Assembly (NCBI RefSeq): GCF_014205255.1
Contig: NZ_JACHNE010000001.1
Location: 3,348,001 to 3,412,000 of the forward strand
Length of the DNA stretch: 64,000 nucleotides
Reading direction: 5' to 3'
Origin: Streptomyces caelestis
Lineage (GTDB): Bacteria > Actinomycetota > Actinomycetes > Streptomycetales > Streptomycetaceae
The notes beneath the pieces are model-generated. The model did no database searches. It saw only the letters and a list, made by a program, of their open reading frames with translations, and was not told the DNA's origin. Shown one piece after another: positions 8,438 to 17,594 of the stretch. The translations under genes and the position numbers were made by a program. How positions within the stretch are numbered: position 1 is the first letter of the stretch; every line of letters begins with the position of its first letter.

Positions 8438-9825
8438 CGTCCGGCCAGTGACGCGTCGGGGCCGGTGACGTCGATCTCCGGGTCACCGCCGAACAGGCCG
8501 ACGAAGCTGTTGGTGTCGGAGGCCGCGCCCGTCCCGGTGCCGCCGAGGCCGACGGCGTTGTACGCCATGGCCTGCTTGAACGCGTCGGGCGTGCCGATGA
8601 AGCGCAGGTCCGCCGGGTCGATGTTCTTGATGCGCGTGAGTTCGTCGACCATGCCCGGACCCGCGTACATGCTGGCCAGTCCGCGCGCTCCGGCGGCGTT
8701 GTAGGCGTCGCGGGCCGCCGAGAGGTTGTCGCCGGCCTTGAACAGGTCCCGCCAGTTGCCCCGGATGCTCGCCAGGTCGTCCGCGAAGGAGCTCGGCAGT
8801 CCGCGGAAGGCCGCCCTCAGGCCCACCTCGGGCAGGGCCGCTCCGGGACGCGCTCCGGCCCGTGCCCCGACCATGGACTCGACGAGTGCGCGGCGCGCGG
8901 CCGAGTTCATGCCCGGGTTCCAGCCGCGCACGTACTGCGTGGCCGCCGTCCAGACGCGGCTGCGGCCGACGGTGGCGGCGGCCTTGGCGCCCGCGGAGAA
9001 GACGCGTCCGATACCGAACGTGGCGAGACCCAGCACGTCGATCGCCACATCGCCCCAGGATCCGTCGCCATTGATGGCGAGCAGCACGTGGCAGACCAGT
9101 GAGATCGCCGTCATCACCAGGGCGATGGTGCCGAGCACCCCGGCCAGGGCCTGACCGATGACGGGGATCCAGCCGACGAGCAGGGACAGCACCCCGCAGA
9201 CGGCGGCGATGGCTCCCGTGATGTCGCTGACCATCTTGAGGGTGTCGCGCAGGTCGTCCAGCCAGCCGTCGTTGAGGCCGTCGCCCTCGGTGGTGTCGTG
9301 GATGCGCTTGGCGGCCTTGTCGCCGACCTCCTTGTGACGGGTCTTCAGCGAGGCGAGCTGACCGCGCAGCCCGTCCAGCCCCTCCTGGAGGCCGGTGACC
9401 GCCTTGTCGAGCTTGTCCTGCCCGGCGTCGTCGGTGCCCTCGGGCGGGTTCTCGGCCTTGGACTTCGCGGTGGTCAGGCTGTTGTGCTTGGTCTCGGCCT
9501 GGGCGAGGAGCTTGTCCGCTTCGCCCTGGATCGTCTCCAGGTCGGTGGAGTAGTCCTTGAGGGCGACTCCGGCGTCGGCGTAGCGGTCGTGGGCCTTGCT
9601 CACCGTCTTGGCCGTGTCGTTCGCCTTCTCGGCGAAGGCGCGTCCGGCCTCGGAGTCCCAGCTCTCCAGGTTGCCGAGCCGGCGCAGCGCGTCGGCCGTC
9701 TTGGTGATGGTCTCGGCCGTGGCCGTGAACCGGCGCGCGAGGGCCTTCATGTCGTGGACGTCACCGGGCACGGGGTCACCGCTCTCCCCCAGTAGCTCCC
9801 ACCGGTGGTCGGCGGGGCGGGTCAC
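8434..9825 (-). CDS. Long helical WXG100/LXG-like protein with membrane hairpin (ESX-associated candidate)
   Basis: 463-residue protein. Residues about 25-190 form an extended helical region with LESWDSEAGRAF, a W-centred turn typical of WXG/LXG secretion domains, and long coiled coils. Residues about 200-255 are hydrophobic (ITGAIAAVCGVLSLLVGWIPVIG, then VLGTIALVMTAISLVCHVLLAI). The C-terminal 200 residues are mixed and show no toxin motif I recognise. The GTG start overlaps the stop of the upstream 100-residue WXG-like gene (GTGA). Architecture and partner suggest a type VII secretion substrate or envelope component; no ESX ATPase or membrane core genes are adjacent. Confidence 0.8.
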   Translation of the reverse strand: MTRPADHRWELLGESGDPVPGDVHDMKALARRFTATAETITKTADALRRLGNLESWDSEAGRAFAEKANDTAKTVSKAHDRYADAGVALKDYSTDLETIQGEADKLLAQAETKHNSLTTAKSKAENPPEGTDDAGQDKLDKAVTGLQEGLDGLRGQLASLKTRHKEVGDKAAKRIHDTTEGDGLNDGWLDDLRDTLKMVSDITGAIAAVCGVLSLLVGWIPVIGQALAGVLGTIALVMTAISLVCHVLLAINGDGSWGDVAIDVLGLATFGIGRVFSAGAKAAATVGRSRVWTAATQYVRGWNPGMNSAARRALVESMVGARAGARPGAALPEVGLRAAFRGLPSSFADDLASIRGNWRDLFKAGDNLSAARDAYNAAGARGLASMYAGPGMVDELTRIKNIDPADLRFIGTPDAFKQAMAYNAVGLGGTGTGAASDTNSFVGLFGGDPEIDVTGPDASLAGR

Positions 9826-10124
9826 TTCTTCTTCCCCTTGCCCGTGAGCGCGTCGTACAGCGCGGTGTCGAGCTCGGTGTACGCCTTCCCGGCCTCCTGG
9901 GCCATCTTCCCGAGCCCCTGGATCTCCTCGATCATCTTCTTGCGGTTGTCGTCCCAGCCGTCGGAGAACTCCTGGAGCCGGTCGTGCAGCGTCTGGTGGC
10001 CGACGGTGCGGCGGTCGTAGGCGTCCATGAGCTTGTCGAGCCCTTCCAGCTCGGTCGCCACCGTCCGCAGGCCGGTTCCGGCCGTGTCGAGATCCTGCGT
10101 CGAGACCCTGAGCTTCCCGCTCAC
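9822..10124 (-). CDS. WXG100-like small helical protein
   Basis: 100-residue protein predicted to form a helical hairpin: helix, then DGWDDNRKKM with W57 at the turn where WXG100 proteins have W-x-G, then a second helix and a lysine-rich end (TGKGKKK). The Gly of the classical motif is replaced by Asp, so this is WXG100-like rather than canonical. Start GTG overlaps the upstream stop (GTGA), and its own stop overlaps the next start the same way. It probably pairs with the 463-residue protein coded next. Confidence 0.8.
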   Translation of the reverse strand: MSGKLRVSTQDLDTAGTGLRTVATELEGLDKLMDAYDRRTVGHQTLHDRLQEFSDGWDDNRKKMIEEIQGLGKMAQEAGKAYTELDTALYDALTGKGKKK

Positions 10125-10750
10125 TTCTGTTCCTCCCCCGTCCGCTCCTCGTCGCGGGGCTGCCAGCGCAAGGTTCCGGCCACCGCGTCGAACAACTCCA
10201 CCATGGCGTCCGCGATCGGCTCCAGCGGTGTGCTGAACGTCAGCATCAGCACCTCGTCGCGGTCCGGGACCGGTACGAAGTACTCGACGACCGTGTCCTC
10301 GAACTCGGAGCCCAGCTTCCGCGACTGCTTCGTCCGCTCCTGCCGCCGGAGCCGGGCCACGCGGCCCACGGCGGGCAGCGTCTCCAGCGTGGCCTCGCCG
10401 GAGCCGGCCAGGGCGGCGACGGCGTCGAGGCCGTCGAACCTCTTGTACAGGCGGGAGACCAGCAGGGAGGCCGACAGCGGGATGCCGCCGGCCTCCAGGA
10501 ACGACAGGTACAGCACCACGCCGCCCTGCTGGACGGCGGCCTCGGCCGTGCCGAGCAGCTGCTCCTCGGCCTTGCGGCGCAGTACCGGCTGGTCGTCGAC
10601 GCCCGCGAACTGCCGCTTGACCAGAGCGCTCACGGACGCCTCGCGGCGGTCGGCGGGCAGGAGCGGAATGCGGTACCAGTCCTCGGGCGTGATCAGCCCG
10701 AAGACCGGCGCGCGCGGTCCGGCCGGCTCTGCTGTCGGTGCTTCTGTCAC
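10121..10750 (-). CDS. WXG100-operon protein 1, unknown function
   Basis: 209-residue soluble protein. The GTG at 10750 is preferred because similarity to a Streptomyces family begins near APVFGLITPEDWYRIPL; upstream codons overlap the neighbouring acyltransferase gene out of frame. It shows no catalytic motif and has a predicted alpha/beta fold with a helical end (IADAMVELFDAVAGTLRW). It heads a chain of four genes linked by GTGA overlaps, which implies equal co-translation. The distance to the upstream acyltransferase stop is 80 bases, so read-through transcription from that operon is possible. A chaperone or adaptor role for the WXG-like proteins is inference only. Confidence 0.72.
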   Translation of the reverse strand: MTEAPTAEPAGPRAPVFGLITPEDWYRIPLLPADRREASVSALVKRQFAGVDDQPVLRRKAEEQLLGTAEAAVQQGGVVLYLSFLEAGGIPLSASLLVSRLYKRFDGLDAVAALAGSGEATLETLPAVGRVARLRRQERTKQSRKLGSEFEDTVVEYFVPVPDRDEVLMLTFSTPLEPIADAMVELFDAVAGTLRWQPRDEERTGEEQK

Positions 10751-10830
10751 TGTCGTTCTCTCACCTGCGACCGAAAAAGGGCCCTGGACAAGGGCCGCTC
10801 GTCGTCCGCCCCCGCCGATGCCGGCCCAGC

Positions 10831-12132
10831 TTAGCTGCCGGGTGCCGCTCGCCTCCGCGTCCCACGAACCCTCACCCGAGGCGCACTGTTCGGCCACAAC
10901 CGCGGTTTCCGCTTCGCCGCGACGTCCTCGACCCAGCCGAACGCCAGGATCGCCGCGCCGATCAGGGGCCAGACCAGGACGAACATCCAGATCGTGTACG
11001 TGGTGTCCAGGGCGGACACCGCGCCGTCGCTCTGGAGGAACGGCAGTTCGTAGAGCAGGTCGAGGATCGGGATCGTGGCCATGATGAGGAGGTTGTGCCA
11101 GAGGTAGATCGTGACGGCGCGGTTGTTGGAGAGGGTCACGAGCTTGTCCCACCTGGCGAGGCGGCCCGGGAGTTCGCGCCAGGACGGGGAGTACTGGAGC
11201 AGGATCACCACGAAGCCGAAGGACCAGGCCGCCTGGGCCAGGGGGATGTCGTTCAGGTCCCAGCCGTCGGGGCCCAGGTGGCCCGAGGCCCACCACAGTC
11301 CGAAGGCCATCAGCAGGGCCGCGCAGGAGATCGACAGGTAGCGGGGGATCTGCTTGAGCAGGCCCTCGTGATGGGCGAAGCCCAGGACCCAGCAGCCGCC
11401 GTAGACCGCGAAGTCCGTCACGGCGTTGCCCGTCTCACCGGGGATCTTCACCAGGCCCGTGCCGACGACCGCCGTGAGGCCCAGGGGTGCCAGCAGCGTC
11501 GGCCACGGTGCCCGGCGGAACGCCCACAGCAGCAGCGGGGAGCCGATGACGAACCAGAGGTAGGCCCGCAGGTACCACAGCGGACCGGCCGCCTGCACCG
11601 CCCAGGTGTCCTCGAGCAGGCCGGACTTGGCGCCGAGGTGCCAGGGGAAGGGCGGGGCGCCGACGGGGAAGACGTAGTTGAACAGGTCGATCAGGCCCCA
11701 GGTGCCGCCGTGTCCCGGGTCCTTCAGCGGGTTCCAGCCGCCCGCGAACATCATCGCCAGCACCACCGCGCTGAACGCCCAGAGCGGGGGCAGGAGCCGG
11801 CGGATCCGGCCCCGGACCACCCCGAGCGCGGGGCGGTTCAGCGAGCGCGCCATCAGGGCACCCGCCAGCGCGAACATCACGCCCATCGACGGGAACAGCA
11901 CCGTCAGCCACGCCCAGCCGAACAGGTGGTACACGACGACACGGACCAGGGCGATCGAGCGCAGCAGGTCCAGGTAGCGGTCACGGCCGCCGCCCTGGCG
12001 CGGCGCCGCGTCGGGGGCGGTTCCGCCCGTGGCCGCGGGGTCCGTCGTGCGCTGCTGCGGGATGCCGTACGACGGCGGCCCCGGCATGCCGGACGCCGCC
12101 GATGACGTGGGGATCGGGTTTCCGTGGGTCAT
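10831..12132 (-). CDS. Membrane acyltransferase, acyltransferase-3 family
   Basis: 433-residue polytopic protein with about 10 spans. The start of the family domain is visible as RYLDLLRSIALVRVVVYHLF, with the R/D and H residues typical of acyltransferase-3 enzymes that O-acylate polysaccharides or peptidoglycan. A Pro/Thr-rich cytoplasmic N-terminus precedes it and a basic tail follows (KRKPRLWPN). Its ATG overlaps the stop of the deacetylase/glycosyltransferase gene (ATGA), so the two are translated together. The natural inference is that it acylates the polymer made by that enzyme. Confidence 0.87.
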   Translation of the reverse strand: MTHGNPIPTSSAASGMPGPPSYGIPQQRTTDPAATGGTAPDAAPRQGGGRDRYLDLLRSIALVRVVVYHLFGWAWLTVLFPSMGVMFALAGALMARSLNRPALGVVRGRIRRLLPPLWAFSAVVLAMMFAGGWNPLKDPGHGGTWGLIDLFNYVFPVGAPPFPWHLGAKSGLLEDTWAVQAAGPLWYLRAYLWFVIGSPLLLWAFRRAPWPTLLAPLGLTAVVGTGLVKIPGETGNAVTDFAVYGGCWVLGFAHHEGLLKQIPRYLSISCAALLMAFGLWWASGHLGPDGWDLNDIPLAQAAWSFGFVVILLQYSPSWRELPGRLARWDKLVTLSNNRAVTIYLWHNLLIMATIPILDLLYELPFLQSDGAVSALDTTYTIWMFVLVWPLIGAAILAFGWVEDVAAKRKPRLWPNSAPRVRVRGTRRRAAPGS

Positions 12133-14327
12133 GCCACCGGCCTTCGCTCGCCGCTGCTCTGGGACCGCTGGCGCGGCACGGCGCCGGCGCCGGGCGCGTC
12201 GACCACACCGGTGCGCCGCAGCTTCTGCCAGCGCAGCCGGCCGCCGGTGAGGGCGGTGATCCAGGACTGGAGCAGGACGACATACATGAGCTGTCGGTAG
12301 AGGATCTGCTGCAAGGGCAGGGAGACGAGGTGCGTCATGCGCTCACGGTCGAGTCGGAAGGCGTAGGCCGCGCAGACCGCCTGGATCGCCAGGACGCCGA
12401 GCCACGCGATGATCGTCTTCTGGGTCGGGCCGAACACGAGGCCGTAGACGAGGAACACGTCGATCAGCGGGGCCAGCAGGGGCGCCACGACCATGAAGAG
12501 GGACACCAGGGGCAGGCCCACGCGGCCGAAGCGGCCCGAGGCACCCTTGTCCACCAGGGCCCGGCGGTGTTTCCAGATGGCCTGCATGGTGCCGTACGAC
12601 CAGCGGTAGCGCTGGGACCACAGCTGCTGGACCGTCTCGGGCGCCTCGGTCCAGGCACGGGCGTTCTCCGCGTAGACCACCCGCCAGCCGTCGCGGTGCA
12701 GGGCCATGGTGATGTCGGTGTCCTCGGCGAGCGTGTCGTCACTCATGCCGCCGACCCGTTCCAGCGCGCTGCGGCGGAACGCTCCGACCGCGCCGGGGAT
12801 CGTCGGCATGCAGTGCAGGACGTCGTACATCCGGCGGTCGAGGTTGAAGCCCATCACGTATTCGATGTGCTGCCAGGCGCCGATGAGGGTGTCCTTGTTG
12901 CCGACCTTGGCGTTGCCCGCGACCGCGCCCACGCGCGGGTCGCCGAAGGGCTGCACCAGTTCGCGCACCGTGGACGGTTCGAAGACCGTGTCGCCGTCCA
13001 TCATCACGATCAGGTCGTGGCGGGCGTTGGCCACACCGCGGTTGAGCGCGGCCGGCTTGCCCGCGTTGAGCTGGCGGACCACCCGGACGTCGGGCAGACC
13101 CATGGCCTCGACGATCCGGGCCGTGCCGTCGGAGGAGCCGTCGTCGATGACGAGGACCTCGATGGGGTGGTCACTGGCGGCGAGGGAACGGACCGTGTTC
13201 TCGATGCACTTGGCCTCGTTGTACGCCGGGACCAGGACCGACACCGGTTCGGTGATCGGCGTCCCCCAGCTGAAGCCGCGACGGCGCACCCGGCGTGCGT
13301 GCAGCCCGGAGAGCAGCAGCATCAGGACGAAGCGGCCGATGACGAGGGTGCCGACGATCGCGAGGCCGACGACCAGCCCGTCGGTGAGGTGCTCCGAGGC
13401 CTGGACCAGGAAGACCCACGCCGCGCCCTTCCACTGCTCGAGGCCGGTGACCCGGGAGTGCGCGCTCGGGGCGTCGAGGGCCTCGGTGAGGTTGTGGAAC
13501 TCGTAGCCCTGCTCACGCAGGTCGGGCAGCATGCGGTCCAGCGCCTCGACGGTCTGGTGACGGTCGCCGCCGGAGTCGTGCATCAGGACGATGGCGCCCT
13601 TGCCGCCCTTGGGCGTGGCCTTGCGGATGATCTCCTCGACGCCGGGCTTGCGCCAGTCCTCGCTGTCGGTGTTGTTGACGACGGTGATGTAGCCGCGGTC
13701 GCCGATGTACTCGGTCACCGGCCAGGACATGTTGTCCATGGCGCCGGCGAAGGAGGAGTACGGCGGCCGGAAGAGAGAGGTGCGGATGCCCGCCGCGCCC
13801 GAGATCGCGAGCTGGTTCTGGGACAGCTCCCAGTCGATGCGCTTCTTGGACTGGTAGGACAGATCAGGGTGGTTGAAGGTGTGCAGACCGACCTCGTGGC
13901 CTTCCGCGACCATGCGCCGGACCAGGTCCGGGTGGCGCGAGGCCATGGTGCCGGTGACGAAGAAGACCGCGTGCGCGTCGTGCTTCCTCAGGACGTCCAG
14001 GACCTTCGGCGTCCAGACCGGGTCCGGGCCGTCGTCGAAGGTGAGGACCAGGCGGTGGTCGGGCAGGCGCAGGCTCTCCGTGCGGCCGCTGCGGGTGTCG
14101 ATGACGGGCCCGCCTCGCATGATCTTCTCCGGCACCTGGTCGGTGGCGGCGGGCGGCCGGACCCGGTGGTCGGCGAGGATCTCGCTGTGCACGTAGCCGC
14201 GCAGCATGAGCATCGCCATCAGCGCGAAGAGGACGAGCAGGGGCAGCAGCAGGCGCAGGGGCAGGCGGCGCCTGGAGCCGCCGCGGGCTCGGGGCGCGGG
14301 CCCGGAACGGCGGGTATGGGATGCCAT
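12129..14327 (-). CDS. matB: Bifunctional polysaccharide deacetylase / processive GT2 glycosyltransferase (MatB-like)
   Basis: 732-residue membrane enzyme. After a basic N-terminus and a span at 23-43 comes a NodB deacetylase domain: TFDDGPDP at 96-103, metal-binding H149 and H153 in HTFNH, and FRPPYSS near 186-192. A second span (about 316-340) leads to a GT2 domain with PAYNE, VIDDGSSDG (D395-D396), DGD at 444-446, EDTD at 535-538 and the processive-synthase motif QRYRW at 572-576. Further spans lie near the C-terminus. The combination resembles PgaB plus PgaC fused, and fits the Streptomyces MatB protein implicated in poly-N-acetylglucosamine and pellet formation. The name comes from recollected synteny and architecture. 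Confidence 0.88.
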   Translation of the reverse strand: MASHTRRSGPAPRARGGSRRRLPLRLLLPLLVLFALMAMLMLRGYVHSEILADHRVRPPAATDQVPEKIMRGGPVIDTRSGRTESLRLPDHRLVLTFDDGPDPVWTPKVLDVLRKHDAHAVFFVTGTMASRHPDLVRRMVAEGHEVGLHTFNHPDLSYQSKKRIDWELSQNQLAISGAAGIRTSLFRPPYSSFAGAMDNMSWPVTEYIGDRGYITVVNNTDSEDWRKPGVEEIIRKATPKGGKGAIVLMHDSGGDRHQTVEALDRMLPDLREQGYEFHNLTEALDAPSAHSRVTGLEQWKGAAWVFLVQASEHLTDGLVVGLAIVGTLVIGRFVLMLLLSGLHARRVRRRGFSWGTPITEPVSVLVPAYNEAKCIENTVRSLAASDHPIEVLVIDDGSSDGTARIVEAMGLPDVRVVRQLNAGKPAALNRGVANARHDLIVMMDGDTVFEPSTVRELVQPFGDPRVGAVAGNAKVGNKDTLIGAWQHIEYVMGFNLDRRMYDVLHCMPTIPGAVGAFRRSALERVGGMSDDTLAEDTDITMALHRDGWRVVYAENARAWTEAPETVQQLWSQRYRWSYGTMQAIWKHRRALVDKGASGRFGRVGLPLVSLFMVVAPLLAPLIDVFLVYGLVFGPTQKTIIAWLGVLAIQAVCAAYAFRLDRERMTHLVSLPLQQILYRQLMYVVLLQSWITALTGGRLRWQKLRRTGVVDAPGAGAVPRQRSQSSGERRPVA

Positions 14328-14538
14328 GGGCGGTGGTACTCCGGGGTGGTGCGAGGACGAAGTGCTGCGGGGACGGGGTGGTGCGAGGACGGTGCCGGCA
14401 TGCTCCGCGGCGTCATCAGGTCTCTCCGCTCCAGCGGGACCGGGAGCCCGGGGTCTGAGATCGTGAGGCGCCGGAGTGCCCTTTCCCCCGGATCTGCCCT
14501 GGAGGACGGAGGCGGCGGGCGCCGCCCTCGCGACCGGC

Positions 14539-15561
14539 CTAGGCGGCAGGCGGCTGGGCGGCGGGCGGCTGGGCGGCGGGCGGCGTCTCGGGCGGGCCTT
14601 CGGCGACCGTGTCGGTGCCGCCGCTGCCGCCGGGGTCCGCGGGCTCGGTCGGCTCCGGCGTGGGCTCGCTCACCGGCGTCGGGTCGATCGCCGGCGTGGT
14701 CGGCGGGTCCGCCGGCTCGGTCGGTGTCGGGTCGGTCACGACGGTGCCCGGGGCCGGTGCGATCCGGGTCGCGGTCGGCGAGGGACGGGCGGGCGTGCCG
14801 GGGCGGTCCGGTTCGGCGGGGGCCGCCGGTTCGAGGGCGCTGGGGCCGTGCGAGGGCGAGGTGACCTCGTCGGCCGTCGGCGCGCTGCCCGGGGCGGTGG
14901 CGCCGGTGCTTGCGGTCGGGGCAGACGGCTCGGACAGCGGCGGGGCGTCGACCTGCCCGGCCGGCGAACCCTCCTGGCCCGGTACGGGCAGCCACGGCGC
15001 GTTGGAGTTGCCCGACAGCAGCGTGGCGACGATGACGACGGCGTAGCCCCCGCAGGCCAGGGCAATGGCTATGCCGATCCGGCGGAAGCGGCGGCTGCGA
15101 CGGCCCGACTCGTCGACGAAGACCGGCCGGTCGCCGGTGGTTTCGGGGCCCGCGCCGGTGCCTTCCTTGACCTGCCGTACGAACCCGTCCCCGAGCTGGA
15201 CGGCGTCGAGCTGGACGGTGACCTCGTGCGGGTCGTGACTGTGCCCGGCGAGGGTCCCGGCCCGGGCGTGGCCGACCGGGACGGCGTCCTCCTGCCAGGG
15301 GTCGCGGACCAACGGCCGGGTTCCGGGATCCGCGGCGAACGAGTCGGCCTCGCCCTCGCTCTGCCGGGGAATACCGCGCAGTATCTCCGTCAGCTCCGTC
15401 CCGGCGGGCAGGCGGGTGCCCGTCAGCTGGACGTCGCCGCCTGAGAACACCTGCGTGGCTCTCCGGTCCCGGGCTCTGCCGTCCGCGGAGAGTTCACCGG
15501 TGGCCGCTGCGACCTGGGGCCATTCGGGTTGGGCGTCTTCTCGCCACTGTTTCACACGCAC
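14539..15561 (-). CDS. Single-span membrane protein with Pro/Thr-rich exterior (possible MatA)
   Basis: 340-residue protein: cytoplasmic N-terminal 160 residues, a membrane span at about 161-183 (IGIAIALACGGYAVVIVATLL), then a long extracellular tail rich in Pro, Thr, Ala and Glu (EPTPEPTEPADP) ending in tandem PPAAQ units. Start GTG 15561 has a GGGGGG run six bases upstream; a second GTG is two codons in. It lies 211 bases upstream of the MatB-like gene on the same strand, where I recall matA in S. coelicolor, so it may be that gene. No catalytic motif is visible, which makes a scaffold or wall-spanning role more likely. Confidence 0.72.
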   Translation of the reverse strand: MRVKQWREDAQPEWPQVAAATGELSADGRARDRRATQVFSGGDVQLTGTRLPAGTELTEILRGIPRQSEGEADSFAADPGTRPLVRDPWQEDAVPVGHARAGTLAGHSHDPHEVTVQLDAVQLGDGFVRQVKEGTGAGPETTGDRPVFVDESGRRSRRFRRIGIAIALACGGYAVVIVATLLSGNSNAPWLPVPGQEGSPAGQVDAPPLSEPSAPTASTGATAPGSAPTADEVTSPSHGPSALEPAAPAEPDRPGTPARPSPTATRIAPAPGTVVTDPTPTEPADPPTTPAIDPTPVSEPTPEPTEPADPGGSGGTDTVAEGPPETPPAAQPPAAQPPAA

Positions 15562-15722
15562 GCACTTCCCCCCACGGGATGGTTCAGGTGCGCTACGACC
15601 TGAGCACCCGTCGTCCGGACCAGGTCCCCAACCCGTCCAGAGCGCCCCCCATTACCACACCGTGCTCAGACGTCGAATGTAGCGCACGCGGAGGTTATGT
15701 GCGGACCGGGTGCGGAATCGTG

Positions 15723-16688
15723 TCAGTGGCGAGACACCATGAGGACATCATCGGTGGCCGGAATCCACCCTCCGGCGGGCCTCCGCAGCCACCCCTCCTC
15801 CGCCGCGAGCCGCGCCGCCGCCCGTCGCAGCGCGTCGAGCGCGGGGTGCGTCAGGCCCTTGCGCCACACCAGCGACACGGGAGAAAGCGGAACGGGATCG
15901 ACCAAAGGACGGGACACCATCGTCGGCAGGGCCGGGAACCCCACGACGGCCAGGACCGGGGTGCGCGTCCGGGCCATGACCCGCTGGAACTCCTCCTCTC
16001 CGACGGCCAGTGGTGCCGGTGGCGCGATCTCGATGCCCCGCCCCTCGAACAGCAGCCGCGCGAGGCCGGTCCACTCCGGCGTGCGCGGGTTGCCGGCGCC
16101 CGCGTAGACGGTCTCGCCGGCCAGCTCGGCGAGCGGCACCTCCGCGCGCGAGGCCAGCCGGTGGTCCTCGGGCAGCACGACCGCCATCGGCTCGTACCGC
16201 ACGGGCTGGTGGGCGAGCCCGGCCCGCAGCGCCGGGTCCAGCCCGGCGAACCGTCCGAACGACGCGTCCAGCCGACCCGCGAGCAACTCCCCGGCGGCCC
16301 CGGTCAGGCCGCTCTCGTAGCGGGCCATCAGCTCGTGCCCGGGGGCGAGTTCACGCGCCCGGAGCAGCACGCGGCGCGGTGTGACCAGACCCGGGGAGTT
16401 GAGGTCCACCAGCAGGGGCCGGGCCTGGTCGAAGGCCGCGAGCAGTTCCTCCTGCGCCCGGAGCACGCGGCGGGCGTACGGCAGCAGCCGCTCTCCGTCG
16501 GGCGTGAGCGTCACCTGCCGGGTGGTCCGTACGAACAACTCGGCACCCAGCTCCCGCTCCAGCCGCCGCACGTCCCGGCTGAGCGCCTGCTGGGCTGTGT
16601 GGAGACGCACCGCGGCACGGGTGAAATGCAGCTCCTCGGCGACGGTGACGAAGGCACGCAGGAGTCGGGGGTCGAGGTGGCCGGGCAT
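15723..16688 (-). CDS. LysR-family transcriptional regulator
   Basis: 321 residues. The winged helix-turn-helix is at the N-terminus (LLRAFVTVAEELHFTRAAVRL, then AQQALSRDVRRLERELGAELF), followed by a periplasmic-binding-protein-like co-inducer domain (PGHELMARYESGLTG to LVWRKGLTHPALDALRR). LysR proteins are usually encoded divergently from their target, but here both neighbours point the same way and the target is unknown. The ATG at 16688 starts the conserved HTH region directly. Confidence 0.9.
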   Translation of the reverse strand: MPGHLDPRLLRAFVTVAEELHFTRAAVRLHTAQQALSRDVRRLERELGAELFVRTTRQVTLTPDGERLLPYARRVLRAQEELLAAFDQARPLLVDLNSPGLVTPRRVLLRARELAPGHELMARYESGLTGAAGELLAGRLDASFGRFAGLDPALRAGLAHQPVRYEPMAVVLPEDHRLASRAEVPLAELAGETVYAGAGNPRTPEWTGLARLLFEGRGIEIAPPAPLAVGEEEFQRVMARTRTPVLAVVGFPALPTMVSRPLVDPVPLSPVSLVWRKGLTHPALDALRRAAARLAAEEGWLRRPAGGWIPATDDVLMVSRH

Positions 16689-16736
16689 GCCGTGAACCTA
16701 CAGCGGCGGGCTGCCCGTTCAGACCCCGGCGACCTC

Positions 16737-17582
16737 TCAGACCCCGGCGGCCTTCTCAGGCCCCTCGCCGTCACCCCCACACTCGCCGGCACCCGCGACC
16801 TGACCAGCCGGAACCTCCCCACCGGCAAGTTCCCCACCGCCAAGCCCCCTCGACGCAACCTGCCCCAGCCGATGCCGAGGCACAGTCCGCACGGGCGGAC
16901 GAGTCAGCGTGATCTGGCGGACGACCTGCTGGAAGCACGCCAGCGCCGCCAGCCCGGGCAGGGCCGCGGCCGCCGTACCGAGGACGGTCCTCGGCGCCTG
17001 GGCGACACACAGCAGCACGGCGACGCACGAGAAGACCAGCACCACGCACCAGGAGTGCACGGCACGGCGCTGGTGCAGCGCGGACCGCAGGACGGACAGG
17101 GAGGCCACCAGCCAGGGCCCGTACACCAGCAGGGGCCACCAGGTGCCGAGGCCGCGCTCCGCGGAGGACACGCCGACCAGGCGCAGCGGGTCGTAGGCGA
17201 CCATGCCGCTCAGGAGACTCACCGCGGACGCGATGACGGCCGTCAGGGCGGCGACGAGGAAACTGGTGGTGCGGAGCAAGCCACCGGCCCGGCGGACCCG
17301 GACCTTGCGGTGGCGCCGGGGGACCTCCCGCACGGGCGGCAGTTCCTCGGTGATGTCCTGGAGCCGCCGCATGCGCTCGCCCGGGGCCGGATCCACGGGG
17401 GCGGGCGGTGCCACGTCACGCGGGGCGGGAATCCTCGGTCCCTGCTCCCCGAGTGCCTCCTCGAGGATGAACGCCAGTTCCTCGGCCGGGTCCCAGGTCG
17501 GATCCGGTGGCGTCAGCGGGGTCACGAAATCCCGGGTCGGCGCCCTGTGCCGGCCGGTGCCCTCGATTCCTTTGTCGTGCAT
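16737..17582 (-). CDS. Four-span membrane protein, DUF2637-like
   Basis: 281 residues. The acidic, Pro-rich N-terminus (residues 1-70) and a basic linker (RRHRKVRVRRAGG) are followed by four hydrophobic segments (LVAALTAVIASAVSLLSGMVA, WWPLLVYGPWLVASLSVL, SWCVVLVFSCVAVLLCVAQ, VLGTAAAALPGLAALACF) and a Gly-rich tail. The span pattern and the phrase AYDPLRLVG resemble DUF2637 proteins, some of which are related to plasmid spread (Spd) proteins. It follows a small gene by 12 bases on the same strand, so the two form an operon. Function unknown. Confidence 0.7.
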   Translation of the reverse strand: MHDKGIEGTGRHRAPTRDFVTPLTPPDPTWDPAEELAFILEEALGEQGPRIPAPRDVAPPAPVDPAPGERMRRLQDITEELPPVREVPRRHRKVRVRRAGGLLRTTSFLVAALTAVIASAVSLLSGMVAYDPLRLVGVSSAERGLGTWWPLLVYGPWLVASLSVLRSALHQRRAVHSWCVVLVFSCVAVLLCVAQAPRTVLGTAAAALPGLAALACFQQVVRQITLTRPPVRTVPRHRLGQVASRGLGGGELAGGEVPAGQVAGAGECGGDGEGPEKAAGV

Positions 17583-17594
17583 AGCGCGGCCCGA

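Noticed and set aside
8434..9825. C-terminal toxin domain in the 463-residue WXG-type protein
   Set aside because: No nuclease, ADP-ribosyltransferase or deaminase motif could be seen, so no toxin function is claimed.
12102..14864. 920-codon open frame on the plus strand
   Set aside because: Antisense to the deacetylase/glycosyltransferase, whose motifs are unambiguous.
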